DNA of 64,000 nt from an uncultured Dehalococcoidia bacterium (GCA_951812795.1 OX638325.1:868001-932000); one strand, 5' to 3'; counted from the stretch's first letter, positions 17,270 to 26,530 are shown. Program-made: numbers and translations. The notes: generated from the letters alone by a model not told the origin.

Positions 17270-17412
17270 GGGAGGGGGTCAACCGCGGATTACGCAGATG
17301 GGTTGCGAATTTGGGTGATTGGTGATGTTGGAATCGTTGGTTTGTATGATTCTTAGTTGGGCCGTATGGATTGTATGAGAAACCGTGTCCGAGTTCGATG
17401 TAGAAGGCGATT

Positions 17413-18774
17413 TTGGCAAAACTTCAAGCAGTCAAGGCTCCTGAGCCACCGAAGTCTCCGGCGTACCTCGTCAACGCGGTCCGCAAGCCGATTCAGGACT
17501 TCATCCACACTCAACAGATCGGTGCGATCATCCTTTTGTTGGGCGCGGTGGCGGCTCTCGGTTGGGTCAACTCGCCGTGGGCACACACTTACGAGGATTT
17601 TTGGCACACGCACATCGCGTTCGATATCCACATCTTTGGGATTTCGGAGGATCTAAAGCATCTAGTCAACGATGGGTTGATGGCGGTGTTCTTCTTCCTC
17701 GTGGGGCTGGAGATTCGACGGGAACTTAGGCACGGGGAGCTTTCGACGTTCAGGAAAGCGGCTCTGCCGGCGTTCGCGGCGATCGGCGGGATGGTGGTGC
17801 CGGCGGCGGTCTACCTGCTCTTCAACCGTTCGGGCGACGGTGCGATTGGCTGGGGAATTCCGATGGCGACGGATATCGCATTTGCGCTCGGGGTGCTTGC
17901 ACTGGTGGGGAAGCATATTCCTGCCGAGTTGCGGGTTTTTCTACTCGGGTTGGCGGTGGTCGATGACCTGGGTGCAATCGCCGTGATCGCGACGTTTTAC
18001 ACGGATACGATCGACTGGTTACATCTGGGCCTCGCGGTCGGGATGTTCGTCGTGATTTGGGGATTCATTCGCTTGGGAATTCGTTCACTTGGTTTCTACA
18101 TCATCCTGTTTGTTTTGATGTGGCAGTACTTGCTCGAATCGGGGATACACGCCACCCTTGCCGGCGTCGCGGTGGCGGCGATCGTGCCTGATCAGCCGGA
18201 TCTGGAGCGCAAGGACTACCGAAAAGCGGTGGAATTGCTGTTGCACGATTTCGAGCTAGCGTTGGAACGGGGCGACACCGAGAAGGCGGAGTCGATCACG
18301 CAGCAGGTGGAGAAACTTAGCCGGGGCACCGAAGGGCCGTTGGTGCGTCTCGAGCACATGGTGCATCCGTGGGTGAGTTTCTTGATCCTGCCGCTCTTCG
18401 CGCTCGCCAACGCGGGAATCGTCTTCACGTCCGACACGCTATTCGAAGCGGTCAACAGTCCCGTCACGATTGGAGTAGCGTCGGGGCTGCTGGTCGGAAA
18501 GGTAATTGGGATACTCGGCTTTTCGTGGCTGGCGGTCCGGTTGGGTCTGGGTCAACTGCCCTCGACGGTACGCTGGGGGCACGTTCTCGGTGTCGCATTG
18601 ATTGCGGGCATCGGCTTCACGGTCGCCATCTTCGTGTCGGGGATCGCGTTCGATGATCTCGCCTTGATCGATCAGAGCAAAATAGGGATATTTGGGGCTT
18701 CGCTCGTTGCAGGGGTTATGGGTTACTTGATCCTGCGCTTTGTTTCGCCGCGATCGTCCAAGCAGCGCGCATGA
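17413..18774 (+). CDS. nhaA: Na+/H+ antiporter NhaA
   Basis: Electrogenic sodium/proton exchanger in the cytoplasmic membrane for pH and sodium homeostasis. The 453 residues hold about twelve transmembrane helices and the transport core PMATDIAFALGVLALVG and AVVDDLGAIAVIATFY, with the paired aspartates (VDD) that bind Na+ and H+. A roughly 60-residue cytoplasmic loop (PDQPDLERKDY to EGPLVRLEHM) links the two halves and makes it longer than E. coli NhaA. The start is TTG 17413 with AGAAGG upstream. Confidence 0.95.
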   Translation: MAKLQAVKAPEPPKSPAYLVNAVRKPIQDFIHTQQIGAIILLLGAVAALGWVNSPWAHTYEDFWHTHIAFDIHIFGISEDLKHLVNDGLMAVFFFLVGLEIRRELRHGELSTFRKAALPAFAAIGGMVVPAAVYLLFNRSGDGAIGWGIPMATDIAFALGVLALVGKHIPAELRVFLLGLAVVDDLGAIAVIATFYTDTIDWLHLGLAVGMFVVIWGFIRLGIRSLGFYIILFVLMWQYLLESGIHATLAGVAVAAIVPDQPDLERKDYRKAVELLLHDFELALERGDTEKAESITQQVEKLSRGTEGPLVRLEHMVHPWVSFLILPLFALANAGIVFTSDTLFEAVNSPVTIGVASGLLVGKVIGILGFSWLAVRLGLGQLPSTVRWGHVLGVALIAGIGFTVAIFVSGIAFDDLALIDQSKIGIFGASLVAGVMGYLILRFVSPRSSKQRA

Positions 18775-18806
18775 GGGTGTCAGTTGGTTGTGGTCTAGCG
18801 TCTGGT

Positions 18807-18870
18807 GACGGCGTGCTTTGTTTTTCTCTGGTTTCCCGCGTACGCGGGAATGACGAGGGTGGCGGGAGTG
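18807..18870. repeat. Left copy of a 64-bp direct repeat flanking the GH172 gene
   Basis: Contains GACGGCGTGCTTTGTTT and the palindrome TTCCCGCGTACGCGGGAA, then TGACGAGGGTGGCGGGA. The copy at 20117-20180 differs at three positions. Confidence 0.92.
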
Positions 18871-18899
18871 ACGGGGGCAGACGACCCGCCCGGTCCCGT

Positions 18900-18949
18900 G
18901 CATCCCCTGCGTGCTGCGCACGCGTCCCCTTCGCTCAAGCGAAGGGGAT
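18900..18949. repeat. R2 palindromic repeat
   Basis: Variant with hairpins CGTGC-TGC-GCACG and CCCCTTCGCT-CA-AGCGAAGGGG. Confidence 0.88.
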
Positions 18950-19012
18950 GTTTCCACTGCATAGTAGAGTACCGTCAAATTCCGAATTGACCACCAAACG
19001 AGGAGCAGTCAA

Positions 19013-20101
19013 GTGGACTCTCTAACGAATTTGAACATGGGCCTTGGTGCCCTCCCGCTTATGACGAACGCCCGCACTCGCTCCGTCTCCGCCGAGAATC
19101 CTACGGGGGCGAAGGGAATGGGTGGGATGGCGGTGCCGGTGCCGGAGGGTGGTGAGTGGTCGATAGCCTCGCCGGCCAGAGCTCTCGGTCAGGGGTGGAA
19201 GGTGCGGCCTTATGTTTGGTTGAGGTCGGGTGAGTCGACTACTTTGATGGATGTTGGTGGGCCGGGGGTGATTCAGCATATTTGGATGACGACGCAGCGG
19301 GAGTGGCGAGGTAGTGGGCGTGGGTGTGTGTTGCGGTTTTATTGGGATGGTGAGGAGTCTCCGTCGGTGGAGGTGCCGTTGACGGATTTCTTTGCAGTGG
19401 GGCACGATCTTTATGCGCCGGTGAATTCATTGGCGGTGATCGTCAATCCAACGTCAGCGTTGAACTGCTACTGGCCGATGCCGTTTCGGGGTCACGCTAG
19501 GGTGACGATTACGAACGAGTGGGAGGAGGATGTTCGGCTCTTCTACCAGATCACGTACGCGGAGAGTGAGGTGTCGGAGAATGCGGGGTATTTCCACGCG
19601 CAGTGGCGGCGGGCGGTGACGGAGAGGTCAAACCCTGATTACACGATCCTTGACGGGGTGAAGGGTCAGGGTCAGTATGTGGGGACGTTCTTGGCTTGGA
19701 CGCAGTTGTCGGACGGCTGGTTCGGCGAGGGTGAGATCAAGTTCTATATGGATGGTGATGACGAATTTCCGACGATATGCGGGACGGGGACGGAGGACTA
19801 TTTCCTAGGGAGTTACGGTTTCCCTGAGGTTTATACGACGGCGTATGTTGGGAATACGTTGAAGCATCCGGGGAGTGAGGGTCCGCCGAAGTGGAGCTTG
19901 TATCGGTGGCACATCCTCGATCCGATTCGGTTTGAGGAAGATTTGCGGGTGACGATTCAGGCGTTGGGATGGTGGCCGGAGCCGAATAGTCGGTATCAGC
20001 CGCTGGCGGATGACATTGCGTCGGTGGCGTATTGGTATCAGGTCGCGCCGCACGCGCCGTTTCCGGAGTTGCCGGCGTTGGAGGCGCGGTATCCGAGGTA
20101 G
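19013..20101 (+). CDS. DUF2961 / GH172-family glycoside hydrolase-like protein
   Basis: The 362-residue protein matches the DUF2961 family (glycoside hydrolase family 172), whose characterised members act on fructofuranosides or arabinans. Hallmarks are GPGVIQHIWMT near residue 83, the LRFYWDGEESPSVEVPLTDFFA segment, and ICGTGTEDYFLGSYGF, which carries the catalytic acidic residue. No signal peptide is seen, so action is probably cytoplasmic. GTG 19013 is preceded by AGGAG. The gene is bracketed by nearly identical 64-bp direct repeats, suggesting gain or loss by recombination. Substrate is not deducible. Confidence 0.85.
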   Translation: MDSLTNLNMGLGALPLMTNARTRSVSAENPTGAKGMGGMAVPVPEGGEWSIASPARALGQGWKVRPYVWLRSGESTTLMDVGGPGVIQHIWMTTQREWRGSGRGCVLRFYWDGEESPSVEVPLTDFFAVGHDLYAPVNSLAVIVNPTSALNCYWPMPFRGHARVTITNEWEEDVRLFYQITYAESEVSENAGYFHAQWRRAVTERSNPDYTILDGVKGQGQYVGTFLAWTQLSDGWFGEGEIKFYMDGDDEFPTICGTGTEDYFLGSYGFPEVYTTAYVGNTLKHPGSEGPPKWSLYRWHILDPIRFEEDLRVTIQALGWWPEPNSRYQPLADDIASVAYWYQVAPHAPFPELPALEARYPR

Positions 20102-20116
20102 GGCTGGGCGCGAGGG

Positions 20117-20180
20117 GACGGCGTGCTTTGTTTGTCTCTGGGTTCCCGCGTACGCGGGAATGACGAGGGTGGCGGGAATG
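20117..20180. repeat. Right copy of the 64-bp direct repeat
   Basis: Matches 18807-18870 at 61 of 64 positions by eye; begins 15 bases after the GH172 stop. Confidence 0.92.
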
Positions 20181-20210
20181 GTATTGATGCGGGCACCGCG
20201 CCGGCCTGGG

Positions 20211-20252
20211 CCCTCACCCTAGCCCTCTCCCGCTCGGCGGGAGAGGGGATTG
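20211..20252. repeat. R3 palindromic repeat
   Basis: CCCTCACCCTAGCC, then CTCTCCCGC-TCG-GCGGGAGAG and GGGATT. The same family occurs three times between rplL and rplJ. Confidence 0.88.
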
Positions 20253-20316
20253 GTTGTTTTGGGCGCGACGTGCCCCCTTTGTCCTTCGGACATTTCCCCC
20301 GTAAACGGGGGAAACC

Positions 20317-20949
20317 CTAGATCGGAACGCCGGTGTAGAAGGCGGTGGTTTGGTTGACGGCGGTTTGGGCGGTTTGGGGATCGGTGCCGGATGCGATTGC
20401 TGCTTGGCCCCATCGTTCGCTGCTGCTGGTGATGAAGGCGATTCCCTCGGAGGAGGTGACGAACTCCATCTCATCGGGTTTGGGGTCGGAGGGGTGTTCG
20501 ATGTGGTGGACGAGTCCGAGGAAGGCCGTCTCCCAGCCGACGCCGACAGCGCCGGGACCATAGGTGTCCCAATGCGGCGAGATGTGGGCGGTGTGGGTCA
20601 AGGTCAGGCGTGTTTGGTCGGGTGCTTCGCTGGCGAATTTGAACTCTACCCAGCTGGTGTCTCCGGCGAATTCCCATGTCAAGGCGATGCGGGAATGCGG
20701 TTCGCACTCGATGATGGTGCCGCTTGCGTTGTCTTGGATTTGGAAGCGGCCGTTGAGTTGGAGGTCGCCGGTTACGTTGGTGGCCCAAAGGGGGATGCGG
20801 TCGGGATTTGTGACAGCGTCCCAGAGGTCGCCGATATTGGTGTCGAAAGTGCGGGAAAGGGTAACCGCGGACGCGGGTTGATCGTCGCGTTCGAAGAGCT
20901 TTACGCGGCGGTCCATGGGCGCTAGGTGATCTTGTGGGTTGAAATTCAT
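20317..20949 (-). CDS. SRPBCC (AHSA1-like) domain protein
   Basis: The 210-residue protein has a START/Bet v1-like ligand-binding fold of the AHSA1 class. AVTLSRTFDTNIGDLWDAVTNPDRIPLWATNV, the FQIQDNASGTIIECEPHSRIALTWEF block and TRLTLTHTAHI are characteristic. The last 60 residues extend beyond the usual domain and are unassigned. Proteins of this class bind hydrophobic ligands or act as Hsp90 co-factors; the role here is unknown. Confidence 0.82.
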   Translation of the reverse strand: MNFNPQDHLAPMDRRVKLFERDDQPASAVTLSRTFDTNIGDLWDAVTNPDRIPLWATNVTGDLQLNGRFQIQDNASGTIIECEPHSRIALTWEFAGDTSWVEFKFASEAPDQTRLTLTHTAHISPHWDTYGPGAVGVGWETAFLGLVHHIEHPSDPKPDEMEFVTSSEGIAFITSSSERWGQAAIASGTDPQTAQTAVNQTTAFYTGVPI

Positions 20950-21125
20950 GGTTCTTGCTGGGTTGATAGTTTGGATTTTTGCTAGGTAATTCTAGTCGAT
21001 GTCCGGAAGGGGAATTTGCGTGTGTGGCATTCACCCCTTGTGCTACGATTCCCAATCGTAGCCATCTTGTCGAGTAATTGATCGGTTCATCTGATGGCAC
21101 CAACCAGCGGCGAACGGAGCGGCGA

Positions 21126-21890
21126 TTGAGTTACGAGCATCTGCTTATTGACATCCGAGACCATGTCGGCGTCGTCACGCTCAATCGGCCGGAGGTTCTT
21201 AACGCTATGAACCGGAAGCTGTCGAGCGAGATCAATGCGGCCGTCGGGCAGCTCGACGACGACGATGACGTTCATGCGATCATCTTCACTGGGTCGGGCG
21301 AACGGGCTTTCTCGGCGGGCGCGGATATCCACGAGATGGCGGAGTTGGCGAAGATGGATAGTCCGCCGCCATCGGATCCGGTGAGGGCTGAATTTGCGTG
21401 GAACATTGCGGCGTCTAGGAAACCGACGATCGGCGCGCTCAACGGCCTGGCTTATGGCGGCGGCGCGGTGCTCGCATCGAGCTTGGACATGCGTATCGGT
21501 TGCGAGGCGACTCGCTTCCGCTTCTTGGCGGTGCAGTATGGTCGGGTCAACTCCACCTGGAGCCTTCCGCAGCAGGTCGGTTGGCCGATGGCTAAAGAAC
21601 TGCTCTTCACGGCACGCGTCGTAGGAGCCGAGGATGCGTTGCGGATTGGGCTGTTGAATCACCTCGTGCCGCGCGAGCAGCTGATGGAGAAGGCGATGGA
21701 GTTGGCGGGTTTGATCGCGGCGAACGATCCGCGTATGGTTCAGGGTGTGAAGCGGCTGCTGATTCGAGATATCGGTGAGGGCTGGCGCTCGCACTACGAG
21801 AACGAGTTGGATGCCCAGAAAGATGAACTGGCACCGACGCCGGTACTGGAGGGATTCAAGCCGTTCTTGGACCGGAAGGGTAGGTCATAG
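21126..21890 (+). CDS. Enoyl-CoA hydratase/isomerase-family protein (crotonase fold)
   Basis: Acyl-CoA-binding crotonase-fold enzyme of 254 residues. TTG 21126 with GGAG upstream places the start at MSYEHLLIDIRDHVGVVTLNRP; an upstream TTG at 21078 is possible. The oxyanion-hole segment ERAFSAGADIHEMA and GLAYGGGAVLASSLDMRI are present. The two catalytic glutamates of classical hydratases are absent (the GGGCEL position reads GGGAVL, and the second glutamate region reads VQYGRVN), so it may catalyse another crotonase reaction such as isomerisation or hydrolysis. The CaiB gene follows after two bases. Confidence 0.85.
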   Translation: MSYEHLLIDIRDHVGVVTLNRPEVLNAMNRKLSSEINAAVGQLDDDDDVHAIIFTGSGERAFSAGADIHEMAELAKMDSPPPSDPVRAEFAWNIAASRKPTIGALNGLAYGGGAVLASSLDMRIGCEATRFRFLAVQYGRVNSTWSLPQQVGWPMAKELLFTARVVGAEDALRIGLLNHLVPREQLMEKAMELAGLIAANDPRMVQGVKRLLIRDIGEGWRSHYENELDAQKDELAPTPVLEGFKPFLDRKGRS

Positions 21891-21892
21891 AT

Positions 21893-23110
21893 TTGAAGGA
21901 TTTGAAGACACCGCTCGAGGGACTCAGACTCCTCGACTTGGGACGTTACCAGGCCGGGCCGCGTTGTGCGCTGATGTTTGCGCGGCTGGGTGCCGAGGTG
22001 ATCAAGATAGAGTCACTGAGCGGCGACGAAAGCCGTCGGAACGGCCCGCGCGTCCGCGGCCAGAGCGCGTACTGGGTGCAGTACAACTCGGGCAAAAAGA
22101 GCCTGGCGATTAACCTGCGGACCGACGAAGGGAAGGACGTGCTGCGCGACCTCGTCAAGGAGTCGGACTTTTTCCTCCAGAACTTCAGGCCCGGCACGAT
22201 CGAGGTGATGGGATTCGGATACGAAGAGCTCAAGAAGCTGAACCCGCGGATCATCATGATCAACGCGTCGGCGTACGGGCAGTACGGCCCGTACAAGGAG
22301 CGAGTGGGATTCGATCCGATAGGTCAGGCGATGGGCGGACTGATGTCACTGACCGGCTTTCCGGACGATCCGCCAATCCGCACGTTCTTCCCGCTCATCG
22401 ACCGCATCACGTCGCTTCACGCCACGATTGGTGCGCTGGCCGCGCTGCGGGAGCGTGAATTCTCGGGAATCGGTCAGGAGATCGAAGTCTGTCTCGCCGA
22501 CACGGGATACACGGTGAATGAAATTCCGATTTCTGCTTATTTGGGCGATGGTTACGAGCAGCCGCGTGAGGGTAATGGTCGAGGCACGGGCGGTACTTAC
22601 CAGACTCAAGACGGTTGGATAGTGATCGCGGCGACCAACGATGCCATGTGGGTGCGGCTGTGCGAGGCGACGGAGAAGCGCGAATGGCTGACAGATGCGC
22701 GCTTCGCGACCCGTGCGCTGCGCTCGGAGAATGCAGAGGCCTTAGAGGCTGGATTGAGTGAGTGGTTTGCGCAACGAGAGGATATGCAGGATACGGCAGA
22801 TCACCTCGCCGCTCACGGTGTGCCCTGCTCTCCCGTGAACAGCACTGCGCAGGCGGCACGCGACCCGCACTTGACTGAGCGCGAGATCATGATGGAGGTC
22901 CCTGATCCGGTCGCCGGCACCATGTGGGTGACCGGCAAGGCCATCAAGTTCAACCGTACGCCGATGGTGGTTGGTTCGACACCGCTCGTCGGGGAACATA
23001 CTCAAGAGGTTTTGCGCGACATCCTTGGATATGGCGACGACAAAATCCAAGCGTTACACGATGCCGAGGTCGTAATTTCGGCTGAGAACGTGCCCTTAGC
23101 CGCTGGATAA
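21893..23110 (+). CDS. CaiB/BaiF-family (class III) CoA transferase
   Basis: Transfers CoA between carboxylic acids via an aspartyl-CoA intermediate. The 405 residues include LRLLDLGRYQAGPRCALMFARLGAEVIKIE, NSGKKSLAINLRTDEG, the FFLQNFRPGTIE block, INASAYGQYGPYKERVGFD and the mid-protein RGTGGTYQTQDGWIVIAA. Start is TTG 21893. The tight spacing after the crotonase gene implies one operon that activates and processes an unknown organic acid as a CoA thioester. Confidence 0.92.
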   Translation: MKDLKTPLEGLRLLDLGRYQAGPRCALMFARLGAEVIKIESLSGDESRRNGPRVRGQSAYWVQYNSGKKSLAINLRTDEGKDVLRDLVKESDFFLQNFRPGTIEVMGFGYEELKKLNPRIIMINASAYGQYGPYKERVGFDPIGQAMGGLMSLTGFPDDPPIRTFFPLIDRITSLHATIGALAALREREFSGIGQEIEVCLADTGYTVNEIPISAYLGDGYEQPREGNGRGTGGTYQTQDGWIVIAATNDAMWVRLCEATEKREWLTDARFATRALRSENAEALEAGLSEWFAQREDMQDTADHLAAHGVPCSPVNSTAQAARDPHLTEREIMMEVPDPVAGTMWVTGKAIKFNRTPMVVGSTPLVGEHTQEVLRDILGYGDDKIQALHDAEVVISAENVPLAAG

Positions 23111-23238
23111 GCGCTGAAGTGACGCTTTCGGTTTTGCTTCGCCCGCTTAACTCGGTCCACGCCTTCGGGTTCGATGCAGAACTGATGCCGCGCCAGTTTA
23201 GAGCGCGAATCTGTGGTGCTTCCCCGTTGCCCTTCCCC

Positions 23239-23267
23239 TCTGGATTTCGGCTTTCGCCGGAATGACG
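23239..23267. repeat. R1 palindromic repeat
   Basis: One mismatch (GGATTTCGGC) to the common form. It lies in the gap before the ABC ATPase gene, where a longer open reading frame would wrongly include it. Confidence 0.88.
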
Positions 23268-23338
23268 GTAGTTGTGCACAGATCCCCTTCGAGGGAATCA
23301 TGTGGCGTATGCTAAGTTCTCATCAGGAGGCTGGAGAA

Positions 23339-24274
23339 ATGATGTCGGAATCAGGCTCGGAAAAGTCTGCGATACACACTGTAGGATTGACGAAGTATTA
23401 CGGCCGTCATCTGGGCATGGAAGACGTCAATCTTGACGTCCAGAAGGGTGAGGTCTTCGGTTTTCTAGGTCCGAACGGTGCTGGTAAGTCGACAACGATC
23501 AGGACGTTGTTGGATGAGATTCGACCGACTTCGGGGAGTGCGACGATTCTTGGTATGGATACGCACCGTGACGCGGTCACGATACGTCGGCACATCGGGT
23601 ACATTCCGGGTGACCTCGCGCTGTATCCAAACCTCACGGGTATGGATACACTGACCTTTTTTGGGAATATGCGCGGTGGCGTGGACTGGTCGTATGTCGA
23701 TGAACTAGCCGACCGCCTAGATTCAGATTTGACGAGGAAGGTGGGCGATCTTTCGACGGGCAACAGGCAGAAGGTGGGAGTGATACAGGCGTTTATGCAT
23801 CGTCCAGACTTGCTGATCATGGACGAACCGACTTCGGGTCTCGATCCGCTGGTGCAACGTGAGTTTCAAAAGATGGTTGGCGAGGTGTCGGCGGAGGGCA
23901 GGACGGTGTTCTTGTCGAGCCACACGCTGTCGGAAGTACAACGCGTTGCAGACCGCGTTGGAATCATTCGGAATGGTCGGCTGATAACTGTGGAATCGGT
24001 CGCAGAGTTGAGGTCAAAGGCGACGCGTCAGGTCGAGTTCGTGCTTGATGCGGAAGCTGACGTCGCGGCATTTGAGGCGGTGGATGGTGTTCGGAACGTA
24101 ATGGTTGAGGGAAACCATGTCGAGATGTCTTTTGGTGGTGACATGGGAGATTTGCTGACGATGGCGACTGAACGCTACGGGATCGATGATATCAAGACGA
24201 GCGAGGCGGATCTGGAGGAGATTTTCCTGACGTACTACCACGATGGCGAGGAGGAAATGGAGGTTCCGGGATGA
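23339..24274 (+). CDS. ABC-2 type exporter, ATP-binding protein
   Basis: Nucleotide-binding subunit of the second ABC-2 exporter. AGGAGG (23325-23330) fixes ATG 23339; the frame upstream merely reads through an R1 repeat. The 311 residues contain Walker [10 protein letters not shown], signature LSTGNRQKVG (again LSxGNxQ instead of LSGGQ), Walker B LLIMDEP and VFLSSHTLSE. The stop overlaps the permease ATG by four bases, indicating translational coupling. The unusual signature shared with the protein at 2349 indicates common ancestry. Confidence 0.92.
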   Translation: MMSESGSEKSAIHTVGLTKYYGRHLGMEDVNLDVQKGEVFGFLGPNGAGKSTTIRTLLDEIRPTSGSATILGMDTHRDAVTIRRHIGYIPGDLALYPNLTGMDTLTFFGNMRGGVDWSYVDELADRLDSDLTRKVGDLSTGNRQKVGVIQAFMHRPDLLIMDEPTSGLDPLVQREFQKMVGEVSAEGRTVFLSSHTLSEVQRVADRVGIIRNGRLITVESVAELRSKATRQVEFVLDAEADVAAFEAVDGVRNVMVEGNHVEMSFGGDMGDLLTMATERYGIDDIKTSEADLEEIFLTYYHDGEEEMEVPG

Positions 24275-25932
24275 CGCTGGCGAACGTATTTTCGAAGACG
24301 ATACGTGATCGTTGGATGGGATGGGCGATCACGGCGGTCTCGTTGACGCTGTTTCTGCTCTTCGGGATGTCGGTTTATCGCGAGATCGATCTGACGATTT
24401 ATACCTCGTTGCCGGAGGCGTTTCGGTCGCTGGTGGGGATCGGTGACGACATCGACGTGGGTGGTTTGGCGATAAACGTGGTGTTTGGGACTTGGGGCGG
24501 GTTGGTCGTGGCGGCCATCGCGTTGGTGATGGGTGCCTCGGCGATCGCGGGTGAGGAGCGGGACGGGACGATGGGGATATTGCTGTCGAATCCGAAGAGT
24601 CGTACGTTCGTGTTGTTGTCGAAGGCGGGTTCGCTGTTGATGCTGGTGGCGGTGGCGACAGTAGCGGTTTGGGCGACGGTTCATCCGATAGCCGCGGTTC
24701 TCGGGGTCGAGATCGCGGGTTTGGACGTCGAGGCGTTGTCGCTGCACCTGTTCGTGAATGCGCTGTTTTATGGCATGTTGGCTACAGCCATAGGTGCGAT
24801 GACCGGCAATCGTGGGATGGCTACGGGTGTGACGACGGCGATCATGGCGGTGTCGTTCTTTGCGGTTGGATTCTTGCCGTTGGTTGAGGGAGGTGACGGG
24901 CTGCTGAAGTTCCTGCCTTGGTACTATTTCGACGGTAGCGATCCGGCGACGAATGGCGTGGCTTGGGGTCACATTGCGTTGTTGGTTTCGGCTTCGGTGA
25001 TTCTGTTGGTGGCGTCGATTATCGGGTTCAACCGTCGAGATTTGAAGGGGCAGTCGGTCGGGACGACGATGTTGGACAGGGTTCGTGGCAATCCGGTGTT
25101 GAACCGATTGATTGGTCGGCTTGCAGGTTCGGCGCGGGTGTCGTCGATCTGGGTGAAGACGATGTCTGACTATCAGACTTTGCTGTTGATCACGTCGGTG
25201 GTGATGTTCCTGATGATGGGAGTTATGATGGGTCCGATGTATGCGTCGATTCCTGAGGAGACGCTTACGGCGTTTGATCAGTTGCCGGAGCAGTTGATAG
25301 CGCTTTTCGGTGGCGGGGATTTGAGCACGCCGGAGGGTTGGTACACGTTTGAGACGTTTGGTTTTATGGCGCCGGTGGCGGTGATTGTCGTGACGGTTGT
25401 GATGGGAGGGGGAGCGTTGGCGGGTGAGGAGTCTCGCCGAACGATGAGCTTGTTGCTTGCGTGTCCGATCAGCCGGAATCGGATCGTGATTGAGAAGGCG
25501 GTGCCGATGGTTCTGTTCGCGTTTGCCGTCGGGTTTGCGACATTCGCGGGGGTCGCCTTGGGGTCGTTGGCGGCGGGGCTCGGGATGTCGGTCGGGAATA
25601 TTGCTGCGACGGCGGTATTGCAGTCGCTTATCGGTCTGGTATTCGGGTCGCTTGCGCTTGCGTTGAGTGCGGCGACGGGGCGGACGTCGATCTCGATCTA
25701 TGGTGCGATCGGGGCGGCTCTTTTCTTCCACCTCTTCAACTCGTTCGGTGAGTTGAACGACGGCTTGGCGGATTTGGGTTGGTTGACGCCGTTCAGTTAT
25801 TACCTAGGCAATGAGCCGTTGGTCAACGGGATGGATTGGGCGAATGCGGCGGTTTTAGCGGCGTTGTCGGTGGTTCTCATCGGCCTGTCGTTCGTTTTGT
25901 TCGAGCGACGCGATATCAGGCAGCAGGGTTAG
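24271..25932 (+). CDS. ABC-2 type exporter, double-length permease
   Basis: The 553-residue membrane protein is built of two similar halves, each with about six hydrophobic helices and a coupling-helix motif: first AGEERDGTMGILLSNPKSR, then AGEESRRTMSLLLACPISR. Each half ends in a YY...(D/E)P..NG...(N)RRD motif, so it is an internal duplication-fusion forming a full transmembrane pair in one chain. The exporter at 2349/3935 has only a single-half permease. Substrate unknown. Confidence 0.9.
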   Translation: MTLANVFSKTIRDRWMGWAITAVSLTLFLLFGMSVYREIDLTIYTSLPEAFRSLVGIGDDIDVGGLAINVVFGTWGGLVVAAIALVMGASAIAGEERDGTMGILLSNPKSRTFVLLSKAGSLLMLVAVATVAVWATVHPIAAVLGVEIAGLDVEALSLHLFVNALFYGMLATAIGAMTGNRGMATGVTTAIMAVSFFAVGFLPLVEGGDGLLKFLPWYYFDGSDPATNGVAWGHIALLVSASVILLVASIIGFNRRDLKGQSVGTTMLDRVRGNPVLNRLIGRLAGSARVSSIWVKTMSDYQTLLLITSVVMFLMMGVMMGPMYASIPEETLTAFDQLPEQLIALFGGGDLSTPEGWYTFETFGFMAPVAVIVVTVVMGGGALAGEESRRTMSLLLACPISRNRIVIEKAVPMVLFAFAVGFATFAGVALGSLAAGLGMSVGNIAATAVLQSLIGLVFGSLALALSAATGRTSISIYGAIGAALFFHLFNSFGELNDGLADLGWLTPFSYYLGNEPLVNGMDWANAAVLAALSVVLIGLSFVLFERRDIRQQG

Positions 25933-25985
25933 GTTTGCCCTCCCCCGTTCTCATCGAGGAAGATGGCGAGATTTTGCGTGCGGGT

Positions 25986-26438
25986 TCATTTCCGCCGGCC
26001 CTCGCGAGAGCGTTTGTAAACCTCGACGAATTCATCAATCGGGGTTTTGGCAATGGCTTCGCCGACGAGTTCTAGGGGCAGGTCGTCGAGTTTGCGGAAT
26101 CGAACGCATGATTTGCCCATGTCGAGCCTTTTGCCCGTGGCGAGGTAACGCTCCCGGAACCAATTCTCGACCGATTCATCGCCGTAGACATTCGTCAGAT
26201 ACACGGCCATGTGGCGTTTCTGTGAAGCCAGGGCGGCGTACATGAGGGGTTGCTTGTTGTAGGTTTCGGCCAGCACGCTGAAAGGGACGACGTAGGAGAT
26301 CATGCCCCAACGCATTTCTTCCTCATAACCTTCGGGCAGGTTTTCGAGGACGACATTGCGGACGATGGAGAGTTGTTCTCGACGGTCGTCGTCAAGCTCG
26401 GCTAGGTATTCTTCTGCGGTTTTTGCTTTGGATTGCAT
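25986..26438 (-). CDS. DUF1801 (YdhG-like) protein
   Basis: The 150-residue protein matches DUF1801: TAEEYLAELDDDRREQLSIVRNVV, then PEGYEEEMRWGMISYVVP, YAALASQKRHMAVYL and GKSCVRFRKLDDLPLELVGEAI. Some homologues act as frataxin-like iron chaperones in Bacillus; whether that holds here is unknown. Confidence 0.85.
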   Translation of the reverse strand: MQSKAKTAEEYLAELDDDRREQLSIVRNVVLENLPEGYEEEMRWGMISYVVPFSVLAETYNKQPLMYAALASQKRHMAVYLTNVYGDESVENWFRERYLATGKRLDMGKSCVRFRKLDDLPLELVGEAIAKTPIDEFVEVYKRSREGRRK

Positions 26439-26530
26439 TGTTTGGGCTGCTGATTTGGTGTGTGTTGATGGTGATTCTTCGACGCTGGATTTAACTCGAC
26501 GTCCGCCTTCCGGTGTGGCGAAGGCGTCTC

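Noticed and set aside
23213-23338. N-terminal extension of the second ABC ATPase
   Set aside because: It translates an R1 repeat (DFGFRRNDG) and the AGGAGG-supported ATG is at 23339.
24235-25731. 498-residue minus-strand frame over the double permease
   Set aside because: Extremely Arg/His/Gln-rich translation, typical of an antisense shadow of a GC-rich membrane protein gene.
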